Shown: piece after piece, positions 36,093 through 46,026 of the stretch | Position numbering within the stretch: the stretch's first letter is position 1 | How the letters are laid out: each line of letters opens with the position of its first letter | Assembly: GCF_000816245.1 (NCBI RefSeq) | Contig: NZ_CP007769.1 | Location: forward strand, 900,464-964,463 | DNA length: 64,000 nt | Direction: 5' to 3' | Source of the DNA: Campylobacter sp. RM16704 | Lineage (GTDB): Bacteria > Campylobacterota > Campylobacteria > Campylobacterales > Campylobacteraceae | Notes under the pieces: generated by a model | What the model saw: only the letters and a program-made list of their open reading frames with translations | The model's database searches: none | What the model was told of the DNA's origin: nothing | Program-made: the position numbers and the translations under genes

Positions 36093-37381
36093 TTTTTACC
36101 TAATTTTTTATAGTAAAAATCTTCTATGATTTGCACTTTTGCTCTATTAATATGTAAAGAGCCTTTTTCTACATCCTTACACACAGTGCTTCCTGCTGCG
36201 ATGATTACTTCATCTTTTATTTCAACCGGAGCGATAAATTGCGTATCTGAACCTACAAAAACATTTTTACCTATTTTGGTTTTATGTTTTTTAACCCCAT
36301 CATAATTACAAGTGATAGTACCACAACCTATATTAGTTCCCTCATCTATCTCACAATCCCCTAAATAACTCAAATGCCCTGCTTTAACTCCATTTAATAA
36401 TGCATTTTTGCATTCTACAAAATTTCCTATATGTGTATTTTTAAGCTGACATTTTGGACGTAAATGTGCTAAAGGACCTACATCACTATTTTCTACTATG
36501 CTATCTTCAATCACACTTGAGCTTTTAATGATAGAATTAATGATTTTTGATTTTCCCTCTATACGCACATTTTCATATACTTCGCACTCGCCTACAAACT
36601 CAACCTCATCTGAAATAAAAGTCGTCGCAGGCATATGAAAAATAACCCCTTGTCTCATCCATTCTTTTTTAATCGCTTCTTGCATAAGATCTTGTGCTAA
36701 GCAAAGCTCTACTTTATCATTTACTCCCATAAAATCTTGCTCATTTACAAACACTGCATCGATTTCATAGCCCTTTTCTTTTGCTAAATATACTGCATCG
36801 GTTAAATAATACTCTTTAGCTTTATTTTCATTTTTTATCAAAGGCAATACTTCTTTTAAAATTTGTGCTTTTATAGCATAAACACCACTATTACAAATGT
36901 TTATAGCAAGTTCTTCTTTGCTTGCATCTTTTGTTTCTACTATTTTTTGAATTTTATTTTCTTTTAATACTATTCTTCCATAGCTTTTTGGATCTTTTAC
37001 CTCAAAAACTGCCACATTAAAATCACTTTCATTTAAAGCTATTTTTTCTAAATCACTTGCTTTAACTAAAGGCATATCACCACATAAAATCAATACTTTT
37101 TCATGCTTACTCTCATAACCCCTTAAAGCCCCTGCAGTACCTGGAAAATTTTGCAAGTCTTGTTCTAAAAAGCGTGTATTTGGAAAATGCTCTAAAACAA
37201 CTTGCTCAACCTTTTCTTTTTGATGAGAAAGCACCACACATACATCATCACTAATTTTATATGCTTGTTTTAAAATATGTAAAATCATTGCTTTTGAACA
37301 AATTTTTTGAAGCACTTTTGGATTTTGTGATTTCATACGCGTACCAAGTCCAGCAGCTAAAATAAGCACAGAAATTTTCAT
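36089..37381 (-). CDS. glmU: Bifunctional UDP-N-acetylglucosamine synthesis protein GlmU
   Basis: A 430-residue bifunctional enzyme making UDP-GlcNAc for cell wall and surface sugars. The N-terminal uridyltransferase has LAAGLGTRMKSQNPKVL (about residues 10-26) and CGDMPLV. The C-terminal left-handed beta-helix acetyltransferase shows hexapeptide repeats and the GHLSYLGDCEIDEGTNIGCG segment near residues 333-352. Shorter than E. coli GlmU (456) mainly at the C-terminus, normal for Campylobacter. First gene of the minus-strand envelope run and divergent from the autotransporter. Confidence 0.96.
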   Translation of the reverse strand: MKISVLILAAGLGTRMKSQNPKVLQKICSKAMILHILKQAYKISDDVCVVLSHQKEKVEQVVLEHFPNTRFLEQDLQNFPGTAGALRGYESKHEKVLILCGDMPLVKASDLEKIALNESDFNVAVFEVKDPKSYGRIVLKENKIQKIVETKDASKEELAINICNSGVYAIKAQILKEVLPLIKNENKAKEYYLTDAVYLAKEKGYEIDAVFVNEQDFMGVNDKVELCLAQDLMQEAIKKEWMRQGVIFHMPATTFISDEVEFVGECEVYENVRIEGKSKIINSIIKSSSVIEDSIVENSDVGPLAHLRPKCQLKNTHIGNFVECKNALLNGVKAGHLSYLGDCEIDEGTNIGCGTITCNYDGVKKHKTKIGKNVFVGSDTQFIAPVEIKDEVIIAAGSTVCKDVEKGSLHINRAKVQIIEDFYYKKLGKK

Positions 37382-37465
37382 GAAACACCTTTATAAAAAA
37401 TTATTGCTTATTTTAACAAGCTAAAGTAAAAAATTCTTACTAATTATTGCTTATTTTTGTAGATT

Positions 37466-37511
37466 CTCATTTACTTTAAACTTAAATTTATGGGGGGGGG
37501 TATAATGCTTT
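37466..37511 (+). promoter_or_regulatory. Poly-G promoter module 1 (autotransporter)
   Basis: A 26-base AT-rich stretch ending CTTTAAACTTAAATTTAT (37474-37491) is followed by nine G and then TATAATGCTTT (37501-37511), in which TATAAT is a consensus -10. The G tract touches the -10 box directly. The expected start of transcription is near 37513, about 30 bases before the autotransporter ATG. The module is duplicated at 49057-49103 in front of fccA. Changes in tract length would alter spacing to upstream promoter contacts and so switch or tune expression. Confidence 0.72.
37492..37500 (+). repeat. Homopolymeric G tract (9 G)
   Basis: Nine consecutive G in a genome where runs of even five G are otherwise absent from this window apart from the second module. 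Campylobacter G/C tracts of eight or more slip at high frequency. Here the tract is not inside a gene but in the promoter of the autotransporter. Confidence 0.9.
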
Positions 37512-37541
37512 TTTTCATTTTAAATTTAAAGGAGCAATCAA

Positions 37542-39877
37542 ATGAAACTTTCTTATCATACAAGTAAAGTTTTAATGGGAGTTAGCATTAGTGCTTTATT
37601 AAGTAGTGCTACATTAGCACAAGAAATAAATCATGGAAATTTTACTGATTATTTCAATTATAAAGATGGAATTTGGAATTTAAATTCTAAAGAAAATATA
37701 GAATTAAAAATACAACCTGGAAGTATTCAAGCATATTATGGTAAAGAAAACCATGATAAGCCTATAAAAGATTTAATATCAAAACAAGTGGTGTTTTAAC
37801 CATAGGATCTGATTCAGACTGGATAGATGTTGGTGAAACTTCGACTAATGAAGCAAAATATGATTTATACAGCGTCAATCTAGAAGCAAAAGAAATTGTT
37901 TTAAATAAGGATCAGACTTCTTTAAAAGCAAATAAGGCTTTCAATATAAAAGGAAATGTTACACTTAATGGTAGCTCACCTATAACAAATGATAATATAC
38001 ATGATGAAGAACTTGATAGACCTAGTTTAGATGTATGGAATGGATATGGCGAAAAAGATGGCTATATGAATATACAAGGAAATTTAAATGTAAATAATTC
38101 TTTTATTGGTATATTTGATGCAAATAAGAAAGGTGGTTTAATCTTTGTAGATGGAGATGTGAATATAAAAGATTCAGCTATAGGTATAAGTACAAATAGT
38201 GTTTCAAATTTAGGTATAAACAACTATGTAGCTATAAAAACAACAGGCAATTTTAACCAAGATATAGATAAAAACATAGTAACAGCACTATACACTAAAG
38301 ATATAACAAGTATGCTTGAAACAAGCAATTTACTACCAAAAAATGTATTTTTTGAAGATACCGATTTAGCTCAATTTACAGACTATAAACTTAGTGTTTC
38401 TAATGATGGTAAAAATCTTTTAATTAGTGGTGGTGCTAATGAAAATGTAAGAGATTTAGCAAAAATATTAAAATCTGAAATTGATATTAGAAAAGAAGCC
38501 TTAGATACTTTTGAAAATATAAAAAATAGCATAGAATACGATGAAGATTATAATCAAAATTCTTACCAAAAACCAGGATATATCGGAGATGAAGCTATGC
38601 TTGAAGCCATAGTGCAAGCAGAAAAAGAACTACAAGAACAAATTGAAAAATTAGAACAACAAATCCAAGATATACAAGATAATGGTGGAAAATTTGATGG
38701 TAGTGATTTAGTTGAAAATATGAAAGATGTTAGCTTAGAAAATAAAAATTTAGCTGTAAATATGCTAAATAGTATTTTAGATTCTAAACTTAGCAATGAC
38801 GCTATCGCAGCACTCACTTTAGATACAACAGGAAAAAATCTAAATACAATCACAACAAACACAAATGCAAGTGCAAAAGCTATAGTAAATAATGCTCAAA
38901 ATTCTTCTGTTAATTCTTCCATAGGCGTAGCAAATGACCTAGCTATTGGAACAAGAATAGCAAAACTTTCAAATCCTTATCAAGATAAAGCTTTAGTAGA
39001 AAAATTTGCTACAACCCATATAGCAGCACTAGCAAGTGATGTTTATAATTATTATGGAAGCTCTTCATTTAATAATAGCTTTTGGGGTAATGTTTTTGGT
39101 GGTGCAAATATCATAGATGGAGATAGTGGTGCTTTGTATGGATTTACCTTAGGTGCTGATAGAAAAATCAACGATAATGCTTTGCTTGGTTTTTATTTTA
39201 CTTATGCTGATTCAACTATTAAAGATGGGGTTATGGAACAAAAATCAGATAATTATCAATTTGGTATTTATTCTTTAATCAATCCAAACGATCAATGGGA
39301 AATTAATCTAAGAGCTTACGGGCAAATTTCTCCAACAGATCAAAGTGTAACAATGCTAAGTGATTCTAGTAATGCTGATTATAATAGTAAATTTTTTGGT
39401 TTAAGTGCTAATGCTGGTAGAATTTTTAATCCAAATTCATCATCATTATTTATCAAGCCTTTTGCTGGTATAAATTACTACTACGCACACACTCCAAGCT
39501 ATAAAGAAAGTGGTATGTTTGCAAAAGATGTTCAAAGTATGACAAATAATTCTATTAGTTTAGAACTAGGTGCTGAATTTAGAAAATATATGAGTGAAGA
39601 ATCATATTTATTTATCACTCCAAAAATAGAACAATATGTGATGAATAATGGAGATGATTTTGTAGCTGGATTTGTTGGCTCAGGTTCAAATTTTATCATC
39701 AAAGGTAATGATAAGAAAAAAACTTACGCTCAAATCATCATAGGTGGTAATGTAGATATTAACGAACAATTTAGCTTAAATGCTGGTATTGGAGCTAAAC
39801 AAATATTAGCTGGCAAAACAGATAATAAAAACGAAACTTATGTAAGTGGTCAAGTAGGTTTTAAATATAAATTCTAA
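37542..39877 (+). pseudogene. Autotransporter adhesin, frameshifted
   Basis: A type V-secreted surface protein of about 778 residues if repaired. The 5' part (37542-37799) has a signal peptide (about residues 1-26) and the passenger start; it runs into a stop. The passenger continues in another frame from about 37776, and its first ATG is at 38066. The frames join if one A is added to the GATTTAATATC sequence near 37775, restoring KDLNIKTSGVLTIG. The C-terminal 270 residues form a beta-barrel autotransporter domain ending in Phe (KYKF). It resembles the Campylobacter CapA/CapC family. The break is not in a long homopolymer. It may be a real defect or a sequence error. It sits between glmU and fliP, neighbours in C. 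jejuni. Confidence 0.82.
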
Positions 39878-39898
39878 AAATCTTTTGAGAACTCCTTA

Positions 39899-39924
39899 AA
39901 TGCTAGAGTTTTTACTCTAGCATT
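39899..39924 (+). terminator. Terminator after the autotransporter
   Basis: A 10-bp perfect stem (AATGCTAGAG / CTCTAGCATT) with a TTTTTA loop lies 22 bases after the stop codon. It is the only strong stem in the gap before fliP. The tail is AATAATTAG, so termination strength is uncertain. Confidence 0.6.
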
Positions 39925-40002
39925 AATAATTAGTCAAATATAGTATTTTTTTAAGAGTAAAATTGCTAAAATAACTCTTTAATTTTATACAAGGAAAAAT
40001 TT

Positions 40003-40737
40003 TTGAGAGTTTTACTAGTTTTATTTATATCAAGTTTAGCTCTTCTTAGTGCTGAAGTAACTATACCAACTGTGAATTTAAGCCTAAGTGCACCAAATAA
40101 TCCACAACAACTTGTAACAACTTTAAATATAGTCATAGTTTTAACCATATTAGCTCTTGCACCAACTATTATTTTTGTGATGACTTCTTTTTTAAGACTA
40201 ATAGTTGTGTTTTCTTTTTTAAGAACTGCTCTTGGTACTCAAACTATGCCACCAAATACCATTTTAATAACCTTGGCTTTAATTTTAACTTTTTTTATAA
40301 TGGAACCTGTTGCTACAAAATCATATAATGAAGGTATAAAACCCTACATTGCTGAACAAATAGGCTATGAAGAAGCTTTTACCAAAGGTGTTAAGCCTTT
40401 TAAAGATTTTATGCTAAAAAATACTAGAGAAAAAGATTTAGCACTTTTTTATAGGATTAGAAATTTAGAAAATCCAAAAACCATAGATGATGTGCCTTTA
40501 ACAGTTTTGGTTCCTGCTTTTATGATAAGTGAACTTAAAACTGCTTTTGAAATAGGATTTTTACTCTTTTTACCATTTTTGGTTATTGATATGGTTGTAA
40601 GTTCTGTGCTAATGTCTATGGGTATGATGATGCTTCCACCTGTAATGATTTCCATGCCTTTTAAATTGCTTATTTTTGTTCTAGTAGATGGATGGAATTT
40701 ACTCATTCAAAATTTAGTTAAAAGCTTTTTAACATAA
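40003..40737 (+). CDS. fliP: Flagellar export apparatus protein FliP
   Basis: A 244-residue core protein of the flagellar type III export gate, a helical complex with FliQ and FliR. It has a cleavable signal-like N-terminus (about residues 1-18), then hydrophobic helices. The family patterns MTSFLRLIVVFSFLRTALGTQ (about 60-80) and PFKLLIFVLVDGWNLL near the C-terminus are clear. The start is TTG at 40003 after AAGGAAAA. Transcribed alone, and with flhA and fliW one of three flagellar export genes scattered in the window. Confidence 0.95.
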   Translation: MRVLLVLFISSLALLSAEVTIPTVNLSLSAPNNPQQLVTTLNIVIVLTILALAPTIIFVMTSFLRLIVVFSFLRTALGTQTMPPNTILITLALILTFFIMEPVATKSYNEGIKPYIAEQIGYEEAFTKGVKPFKDFMLKNTREKDLALFYRIRNLENPKTIDDVPLTVLVPAFMISELKTAFEIGFLLFLPFLVIDMVVSSVLMSMGMMMLPPVMISMPFKLLIFVLVDGWNLLIQNLVKSFLT

Positions 40738-40756
40738 AAATATTAAAAGTAAAAAT

Positions 40757-41668
40757 ATGTTTATTTTTCCATCATTATTTAGTATATTTTGCTTACTTTT
40801 TGGTGGATATTTTGCTAAGAAAATTAAAATTTTAAAGCAAAAACAAGCTAGAGCTTTTCTTGACTTTGCTATCATTTTTGCTTTGCCTTGTTTGATTTTT
40901 GAAAGAACATATCATTTAAATTTTGATTTTTCTTTGATTGTAATTATTTTAATCGGTTTATTTTCATCGCTTTTTTCAGCTTTAGTTTGTACGATTTTAG
41001 CTTCGTTTTTTAAATTTAGCAAAAGTACCCTAGTGAGTATTTTTTTACTTTCTAGCTTTGGAAATACTTTATTTGTAGGCATTCCGGTTGTAATGGGAAT
41101 TTATAAACAAGCTTATTTTTTAGGAGAAATTATTCTTTATGATGCTCTTGCTACTTCTTTACCAGTAGCATTGCTTGCACCTATTATTATTTCTTTAACA
41201 AGTGAGCAAAAAACAAGTTTTTTTCAAAACCTTAAAAAAGTTTTTACTTTCCCACCCTTTATTGCACTTATCTTAGGGATAGTTTTTAAACTAATCCAAC
41301 TTCCTGAATTTATTTTTGAACCTTTGCGTATGTTAGGTTCTAGTGCTACACCTATAGCATTATTTGCCATAGGATTAAATTTAGGATTTAGCACCATTAC
41401 CACTTCTTATAAAGCAACCACTATAGTTGTTTTTAGCAAAATGATACTCGCACCTTTAGTATTTTTAATACTTTTAAAACTTTTAAATTTTGAGCTAAAT
41501 CCTAATACCATTATCGCTTTACTTGAATCAGCAATGCCTACCATGACTATGGTTGCAGCCATGATAATGAAAGCAAAACTTGATACAAATTTAGCAGTAA
41601 GTTCAGTGGCTTTTGGAATAGTCTTTGCCTTTATTTCTTTACCTATTTGGGTATATTTTTTAATCTAA
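40757..41668 (+). CDS. AEC family transporter
   Basis: A 303-residue inner-membrane protein with about ten hydrophobic helices arranged as two five-helix repeats, the layout of the auxin efflux carrier family. Bacterial members such as MdcF and YfdV carry organic acids, often malonate, malate or lactate. The LLSSFGNTLFVGIPVVMGIYKQ region (near residues 95-115) and the C-terminal ESAMPTMTMVAAMI motif are typical. Substrate unknown. It follows fliP by 19 bases and precedes pabBC by 9. Confidence 0.85.
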   Translation: MFIFPSLFSIFCLLFGGYFAKKIKILKQKQARAFLDFAIIFALPCLIFERTYHLNFDFSLIVIILIGLFSSLFSALVCTILASFFKFSKSTLVSIFLLSSFGNTLFVGIPVVMGIYKQAYFLGEIILYDALATSLPVALLAPIIISLTSEQKTSFFQNLKKVFTFPPFIALILGIVFKLIQLPEFIFEPLRMLGSSATPIALFAIGLNLGFSTITTSYKATTIVVFSKMILAPLVFLILLKLLNFELNPNTIIALLESAMPTMTMVAAMIMKAKLDTNLAVSSVAFGIVFAFISLPIWVYFLI

Positions 41669-41677
41669 AGGTTTTTG

Positions 41678-43426
41678 GTGTCTTTTGTTATTTTTGGAAA
41701 GCATATTTATAACAAACTTGCATTTACTCTTAAAGCCTATGACCAAAAACAAAGTAAAAAACTTTTTAAAATTATAGAAAAATATAAAAACAAATACTAT
41801 TTTCTAGGATACATTCAATACGAATTTTACAAATACTTAGAAGATAAAAATTATAAAAGCAAAGAACCTTTTTTGTATTTTTTTGCTTTTAAAACAAGAG
41901 GTTTATTGAAAAATACTCAAGAAAAATTAGATTTTTATCCAAAATTTGTATCAAATTTAAACCAAGAAAACTATTTTGAAAATTTTGATAAAGTTAAAGA
42001 TGCTATAGCTAAAGGCCAAAGTTACCAAATCAATCTTACTCAAGAATTACATTTACAATCAAATCTTAATGTGTATGAGAGTTTTTTAAGTCTTTATCAT
42101 AAACAAAATACTCCCTATAAAGCTTATATGAAAAATGAATTTTTAGAACTAGCTTCATTTTCACCTGAGCTTTTTTTTAAAATCAAAAATAAAAAAATCA
42201 TCACAAAACCCATGAAAGGCACAATCGAACGCTCAAATAATCCAAAAGAAGATGAAAATCTAAAAAACTTTTTAAAATGCGATGAAAAAACCATTAGCGA
42301 AAATGTAATGATAGTTGATCTATTACGCAATGATATTTCAAAACTCATCAAAAAGCATTCCTTAAAATGCGAACTTTTTAAGGTTAAAACCTACCCTACC
42401 TTACACCAACTCATTTCAAAAATAAGCGGAAAATTAAAGCAAAAAAATGATTATTTTAAAATTTTCAAAGCCCTTTTTCCATGTGGATCCATCACAGGTG
42501 CACCCAAAATAGAAACCATTAAACTCATAGGAAATTTAGAGCAAAGAAAACGCGGGATTTATTGTGGGGCGTTAGGTTTAATCCATAAAAAAAAGGCAAA
42601 ATTTAGCGTAGCCATACGCACTTTAGAGAAAAAAAATAACGATGATTTTTTAAGGTATGGCGTGGGAAGCGGGCTTGTATGGGATTCACAAAAACAAGAT
42701 GAATTTAAAGAATTAAAGCTAAAAAGTAAAATTTTAGAACCTGATTTTTATTTGTTTGAAACAATGTATTATAAAAATCATTCTATTTTATTTTTCAAAG
42801 AACATTTACAAAGAATTTTAAACTCAGCTAATTTTTTTGGCTTTGATGCTCAAAGATTAAAACATGATTTTAAAAATATACTAGATAGTAAAGATAAAAA
42901 ATTCCATTTTAAATCTTTACAAAATTTTAATAATTTTGTTTTCAATCGTCATTATTTTTTTACAAAAAGTAATTTTACTCAAAAAGGCTCAAAGGCTATT
43001 AAATTAAAACTTTTTAAAAATGGTCTTTATGAAATTAATTTTAGTAATATACATGAAAATTCAAGCAAAAAGCTACTCATAAGTAAAGACATTACAAAAG
43101 TAAATCTTTTAACACATCACAAAACTTCCCTACGTAGTTTATATGAAGCAAATTCACATCTATGGAAAGAAAACATTTGCTATGATATAGTTTTTTTTGA
43201 TGAAAAAGGCATACTTTGTGAGGGTTCAAGAACTAACATTATTATAAATTTAAATGATGAGTATTTTACTCCTTATGCTAAAAACTGTCTAAATGGTATT
43301 TATAGACAAGCACTCTTAAAACACAAGCTCATTAAAGAAAAAGATATCACTAAAGATGAGCTTTTAAATGCTAAAGAAATTTATGCTATTAATTCTTTAA
43401 GAGGTCTAAAAAAGGTGTTTTTGTGA
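41678..43426 (+). CDS. Aminodeoxychorismate synthase component I fused to aminodeoxychorismate lyase
   Basis: A fused protein of about 582 residues for p-aminobenzoate synthesis on the way to folate. The N-terminal chorismate-binding domain (to about residue 355) has KPMKGTIERS near 175-184, a VDLLRND motif near 213-219 and the PCGSITGAPKIETI motif near 267-280. The C-terminal class IV PLP domain (about 356-582) is a PabC-type lyase, with FETMYY near its start and EGSRTNIIIN near 513-522. I prefer GTG at 41678 (6 bases after AAAGG) over TTG at 41675. It overlaps pabA by 4 bases. Confidence 0.9.
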   Translation: MSFVIFGKHIYNKLAFTLKAYDQKQSKKLFKIIEKYKNKYYFLGYIQYEFYKYLEDKNYKSKEPFLYFFAFKTRGLLKNTQEKLDFYPKFVSNLNQENYFENFDKVKDAIAKGQSYQINLTQELHLQSNLNVYESFLSLYHKQNTPYKAYMKNEFLELASFSPELFFKIKNKKIITKPMKGTIERSNNPKEDENLKNFLKCDEKTISENVMIVDLLRNDISKLIKKHSLKCELFKVKTYPTLHQLISKISGKLKQKNDYFKIFKALFPCGSITGAPKIETIKLIGNLEQRKRGIYCGALGLIHKKKAKFSVAIRTLEKKNNDDFLRYGVGSGLVWDSQKQDEFKELKLKSKILEPDFYLFETMYYKNHSILFFKEHLQRILNSANFFGFDAQRLKHDFKNILDSKDKKFHFKSLQNFNNFVFNRHYFFTKSNFTQKGSKAIKLKLFKNGLYEINFSNIHENSSKKLLISKDITKVNLLTHHKTSLRSLYEANSHLWKENICYDIVFFDEKGILCEGSRTNIIINLNDEYFTPYAKNCLNGIYRQALLKHKLIKEKDITKDELLNAKEIYAINSLRGLKKVFL

Positions 43427-43986
43427 AAGTTTTAATCATAGATAATTACGATTCTTTTACCTACACCATAGCCTTTTATTTAAAAGAATTAAATATTGCT
43501 TATAAAATCATCAAAAACGATAAATTTAAAAACCCAAAAAAGCTTAGAAAATATGATTTTACTCATCTTTTAATCTCTCCTGGTCCAAATTCTCCAAAAG
43601 AATCAAAGTTAAGTTTAAAAGCTATAAAATACTTTAAAAAGAATAAAAAAATTCTTGGAATTTGCTTGGGTCATCAATGTATAGCACATGCTTTTGGTGG
43701 TAAAATTTCTAAGCTTACAAACCCAACTCATGGCAAGGTAAATACTATAAAATTTAAACCAAATCCACTTTTTAAACAACTTGAACAAAATTTTAAAGTT
43801 TGTTTATATCATTCTCTTTATGTTAGCTATATAGGTAAAAAATGTGAAGTTTTAGCCCAAAGTGAAGATAGTATCATTATGGCTTTAAAACATAAAAAAT
43901 ACAATATTTATGGAGTTCAGTTTCACCCCGAAGCCATACTAAGTCAAAATGGTAAAAAGCTACTTAAAAATTTTCTTACTTTATAA
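43423..43986 (+). CDS. pabA: Aminodeoxychorismate synthase component II (glutamine amidotransferase)
   Basis: A 187-residue class I glutamine amidotransferase that supplies ammonia to the PabB part of the adjacent gene. The IDNYDSFTYTIAFYL opening, the SPGPNSPKES segment near residues 53-62, the catalytic Cys in GICLGHQCIAHAFGG (near 84-98) and the His-Glu pair in VQFHPEAI near 166-173 are all present. TrpG for tryptophan synthesis is very similar; the overlap with the PabB-PabC fusion decides for folate. Confidence 0.9.
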   Translation: MKVLIIDNYDSFTYTIAFYLKELNIAYKIIKNDKFKNPKKLRKYDFTHLLISPGPNSPKESKLSLKAIKYFKKNKKILGICLGHQCIAHAFGGKISKLTNPTHGKVNTIKFKPNPLFKQLEQNFKVCLYHSLYVSYIGKKCEVLAQSEDSIIMALKHKKYNIYGVQFHPEAILSQNGKKLLKNFLTL

Positions 43987-44006
43987 TTACTTTAAGTTAT
44001 ATTTTT

Positions 44007-44012
44007 TATAAT
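44007..44012 (+). promoter_or_regulatory. -10 box of cmeDEF promoter
   Basis: TATAAT preceded by a T run (44002-44007) lies 18 bases before the cmeD ATG, implying a very short leader. A strong Shine-Dalgarno sequence is not visible. Confidence 0.5.
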
Positions 44013-44030
44013 AAATCAAAAAGTTTAAAA

Positions 44031-45287
44031 ATGAAAATTTTATATTTACTTTTCTTACCCTTGTTTTTACTAGCTAATAATCTTAAAGAATTTATAGATT
44101 TAAGCTTAAACAATGAAAATTACTTACAAAAACAACTCCAATTTTCAAAAAGTATTTTAGAGCAAGAAAGCGTGCAAAATGCTTACTTACCAAGTTTGCA
44201 TTTGGGTGTTTCCTATCTTGGTTCAAATAAAGATCGCTTCATCATAGAACCCCAAGAAAGTCTAATGAGTACTCTTTCGCTTAAATTTTTGCTTTTTGAT
44301 GGAGGCAATAGAGAAGCAAAAATTGCTAGTATGCAAAGTCTAAAACAACTTGCTCATCTTGAAAAAGAAAACATGGCAAATTATATGGCACTTAGTGCTA
44401 GTGTTTTGTATTTTAATTATCTTAGTTTAGAAAGTATTATAGCAAGTGACAAACAAAAAGAAATTACTCTACAAAATCAACTCAAACGCTTAGAAAATTT
44501 TTACCAAGCTGGACTTACTAGCCAAAGTGAGCTTGAAAGTATAAGAGCAAAATTTGAGTTAAGCTCTTATGAATTAGCTCAAAATGAATTAAAACTATAT
44601 GAATTAAAAAATGAAATTTACAATCTTAGTAAAACACATTTTATACCTTCTTTTCAAAATATTTTGCAAGAACCAAGTGTAGAAAAAAATAAAAGTTACG
44701 AAGTAGCCCTTATGCAAGAAAAATTAAATTTAGAAAATTTAAAAATAGACTTTGTTAGAGCTGAGTTGTTTCCAAAAATATTTTTACAAAATAGTTTTAG
44801 TTTTTATGATATGAATTATAATCCTAAATTACCTCATGAGTTAAAAACAGCAAGTGAAAGCTTTTTAAAAGAGCATGGGCAAAGCAATCGTTTTTTTGTC
44901 ACTTTTGAATGGAAAATTTTTGATTTTGGTGCTAATCAAAAAGCTCTAGAAGCTCAAAAATATACAAGCAAAATCACTCAATTAGAGCTTGAAAAAACCA
45001 AAAGAAAAGTAGATATAGAACTAGATAATCTTTTACAAGAAATTGAAATTTCTAAAGTTAAAATAAAAGCATTAAATGCAAGTTTCAAAGCAGCCAATTT
45101 AGCTTTTGAAGCCATAGAAAAAAAATACATTGCAGGACTTTGTTCGTATGTAGAGTACTTAAACGCACTAGAAGCAAAATACCAAAGTCAAAGTCAACTT
45201 GAATTAGCTAAAAATGAATATGAAATCACAAAGGCAAGATATTATTTTACAGCTGGAATTGATATAAAAACAAAGGTTTTAGAATGA
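44031..45287 (+). CDS. cmeD: Outer membrane efflux protein CmeD (TolC family)
   Basis: A 418-residue outer-membrane channel of the TolC family with a Sec signal peptide (about residues 1-15). Two long helical repeats are visible; each has the family pattern around an N-terminal SLNNENYLQKQLQF segment and a YxAGLxS motif (FYQAGLTSQSELES near residues 157-170, KYIAGLCSYVEYLNALEA near 366-383). It forms the exit duct for the CmeE-CmeF pump. Length and order match C. jejuni CmeDEF. Its stop overlaps cmeE by 4 bases. Confidence 0.9.
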   Translation: MKILYLLFLPLFLLANNLKEFIDLSLNNENYLQKQLQFSKSILEQESVQNAYLPSLHLGVSYLGSNKDRFIIEPQESLMSTLSLKFLLFDGGNREAKIASMQSLKQLAHLEKENMANYMALSASVLYFNYLSLESIIASDKQKEITLQNQLKRLENFYQAGLTSQSELESIRAKFELSSYELAQNELKLYELKNEIYNLSKTHFIPSFQNILQEPSVEKNKSYEVALMQEKLNLENLKIDFVRAELFPKIFLQNSFSFYDMNYNPKLPHELKTASESFLKEHGQSNRFFVTFEWKIFDFGANQKALEAQKYTSKITQLELEKTKRKVDIELDNLLQEIEISKVKIKALNASFKAANLAFEAIEKKYIAGLCSYVEYLNALEAKYQSQSQLELAKNEYEITKARYYFTAGIDIKTKVLE

Positions 45288-46024
45288 AATTAGTGTTTTT
45301 AATTTTATTTTCTCTACTCACTTTAAAAGCTGAAGAAATTTATGCTAGTTTTGATGTGCTTGCACAAAATCAATCTAAATTGTCCCTGCAAAATGCTGGT
45401 ATAGTTAAATCTATCTATGTAAATATCAATGATAAAATAAAAAAAGATCAAATTTTACTTAAACTTGATGATACAAGTGAGCAAATAGCTTTAAAATTAG
45501 CACAAAATGAATACAAACTCGCCACTCTTACCCTAGAGCATGCTAAAAGCTCTTTAGAAAAATTTAAAAAGGTGCAAGAAGTAATAGATAAACAAAGCTA
45601 TGAAAATGTTTTATTTGAATTTCAAAAAGCACAAATTTTACAACAAAAAGCCTTCTTAAATATACAACATTACAAAGACTTAATCGATAAAAAAACTCTA
45701 AAAGCACCTTATGATGGGATTATTTCTAACAAATATATCGACATAGGCGATGGAGCTAGGGGAATTTCTCATGTTTTGTTTGATTTTTTTTCTTACCCAA
45801 AAGTAAAATTGCTTTTAAGTTTTGATGAAAAATTCAAAGATAAAGTAAAAATTGATGATATTTTTATTTATAAAATAGATTCAAATGAAAAAGAATATCA
45901 AGGTAAAATTACACTTATTTATCCAAGTATAGACATAAAAACACGAAAAGTTTATGCAGAGGTGGAGGCTTTAAACTTTACTCCAGGTTCTTTTGGAGAA
46001 GGAAAAATCATCACTAAGGATTAA
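45284..46024 (+). CDS. cmeE: Periplasmic adaptor subunit CmeE
   Basis: A 246-residue membrane-fusion protein linking the RND pump to the outer-membrane channel. A signal peptide (about residues 1-16) is followed by the lipoyl half motif GIVKSIYVNINDKIKKDQIL near 40-59, a helical hairpin (about 70-130) and the returning half LKAPYDGIISNKYIDIGD near 144-161. It is shorter than classic adaptors such as AcrA (about 397), as is known for CmeE. There is no lipobox cysteine. Confidence 0.88.
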   Translation: MKLVFLILFSLLTLKAEEIYASFDVLAQNQSKLSLQNAGIVKSIYVNINDKIKKDQILLKLDDTSEQIALKLAQNEYKLATLTLEHAKSSLEKFKKVQEVIDKQSYENVLFEFQKAQILQQKAFLNIQHYKDLIDKKTLKAPYDGIISNKYIDIGDGARGISHVLFDFFSYPKVKLLLSFDEKFKDKVKIDDIFIYKIDSNEKEYQGKITLIYPSIDIKTRKVYAEVEALNFTPGSFGEGKIITKD

Positions 46025-46026
46025 TC

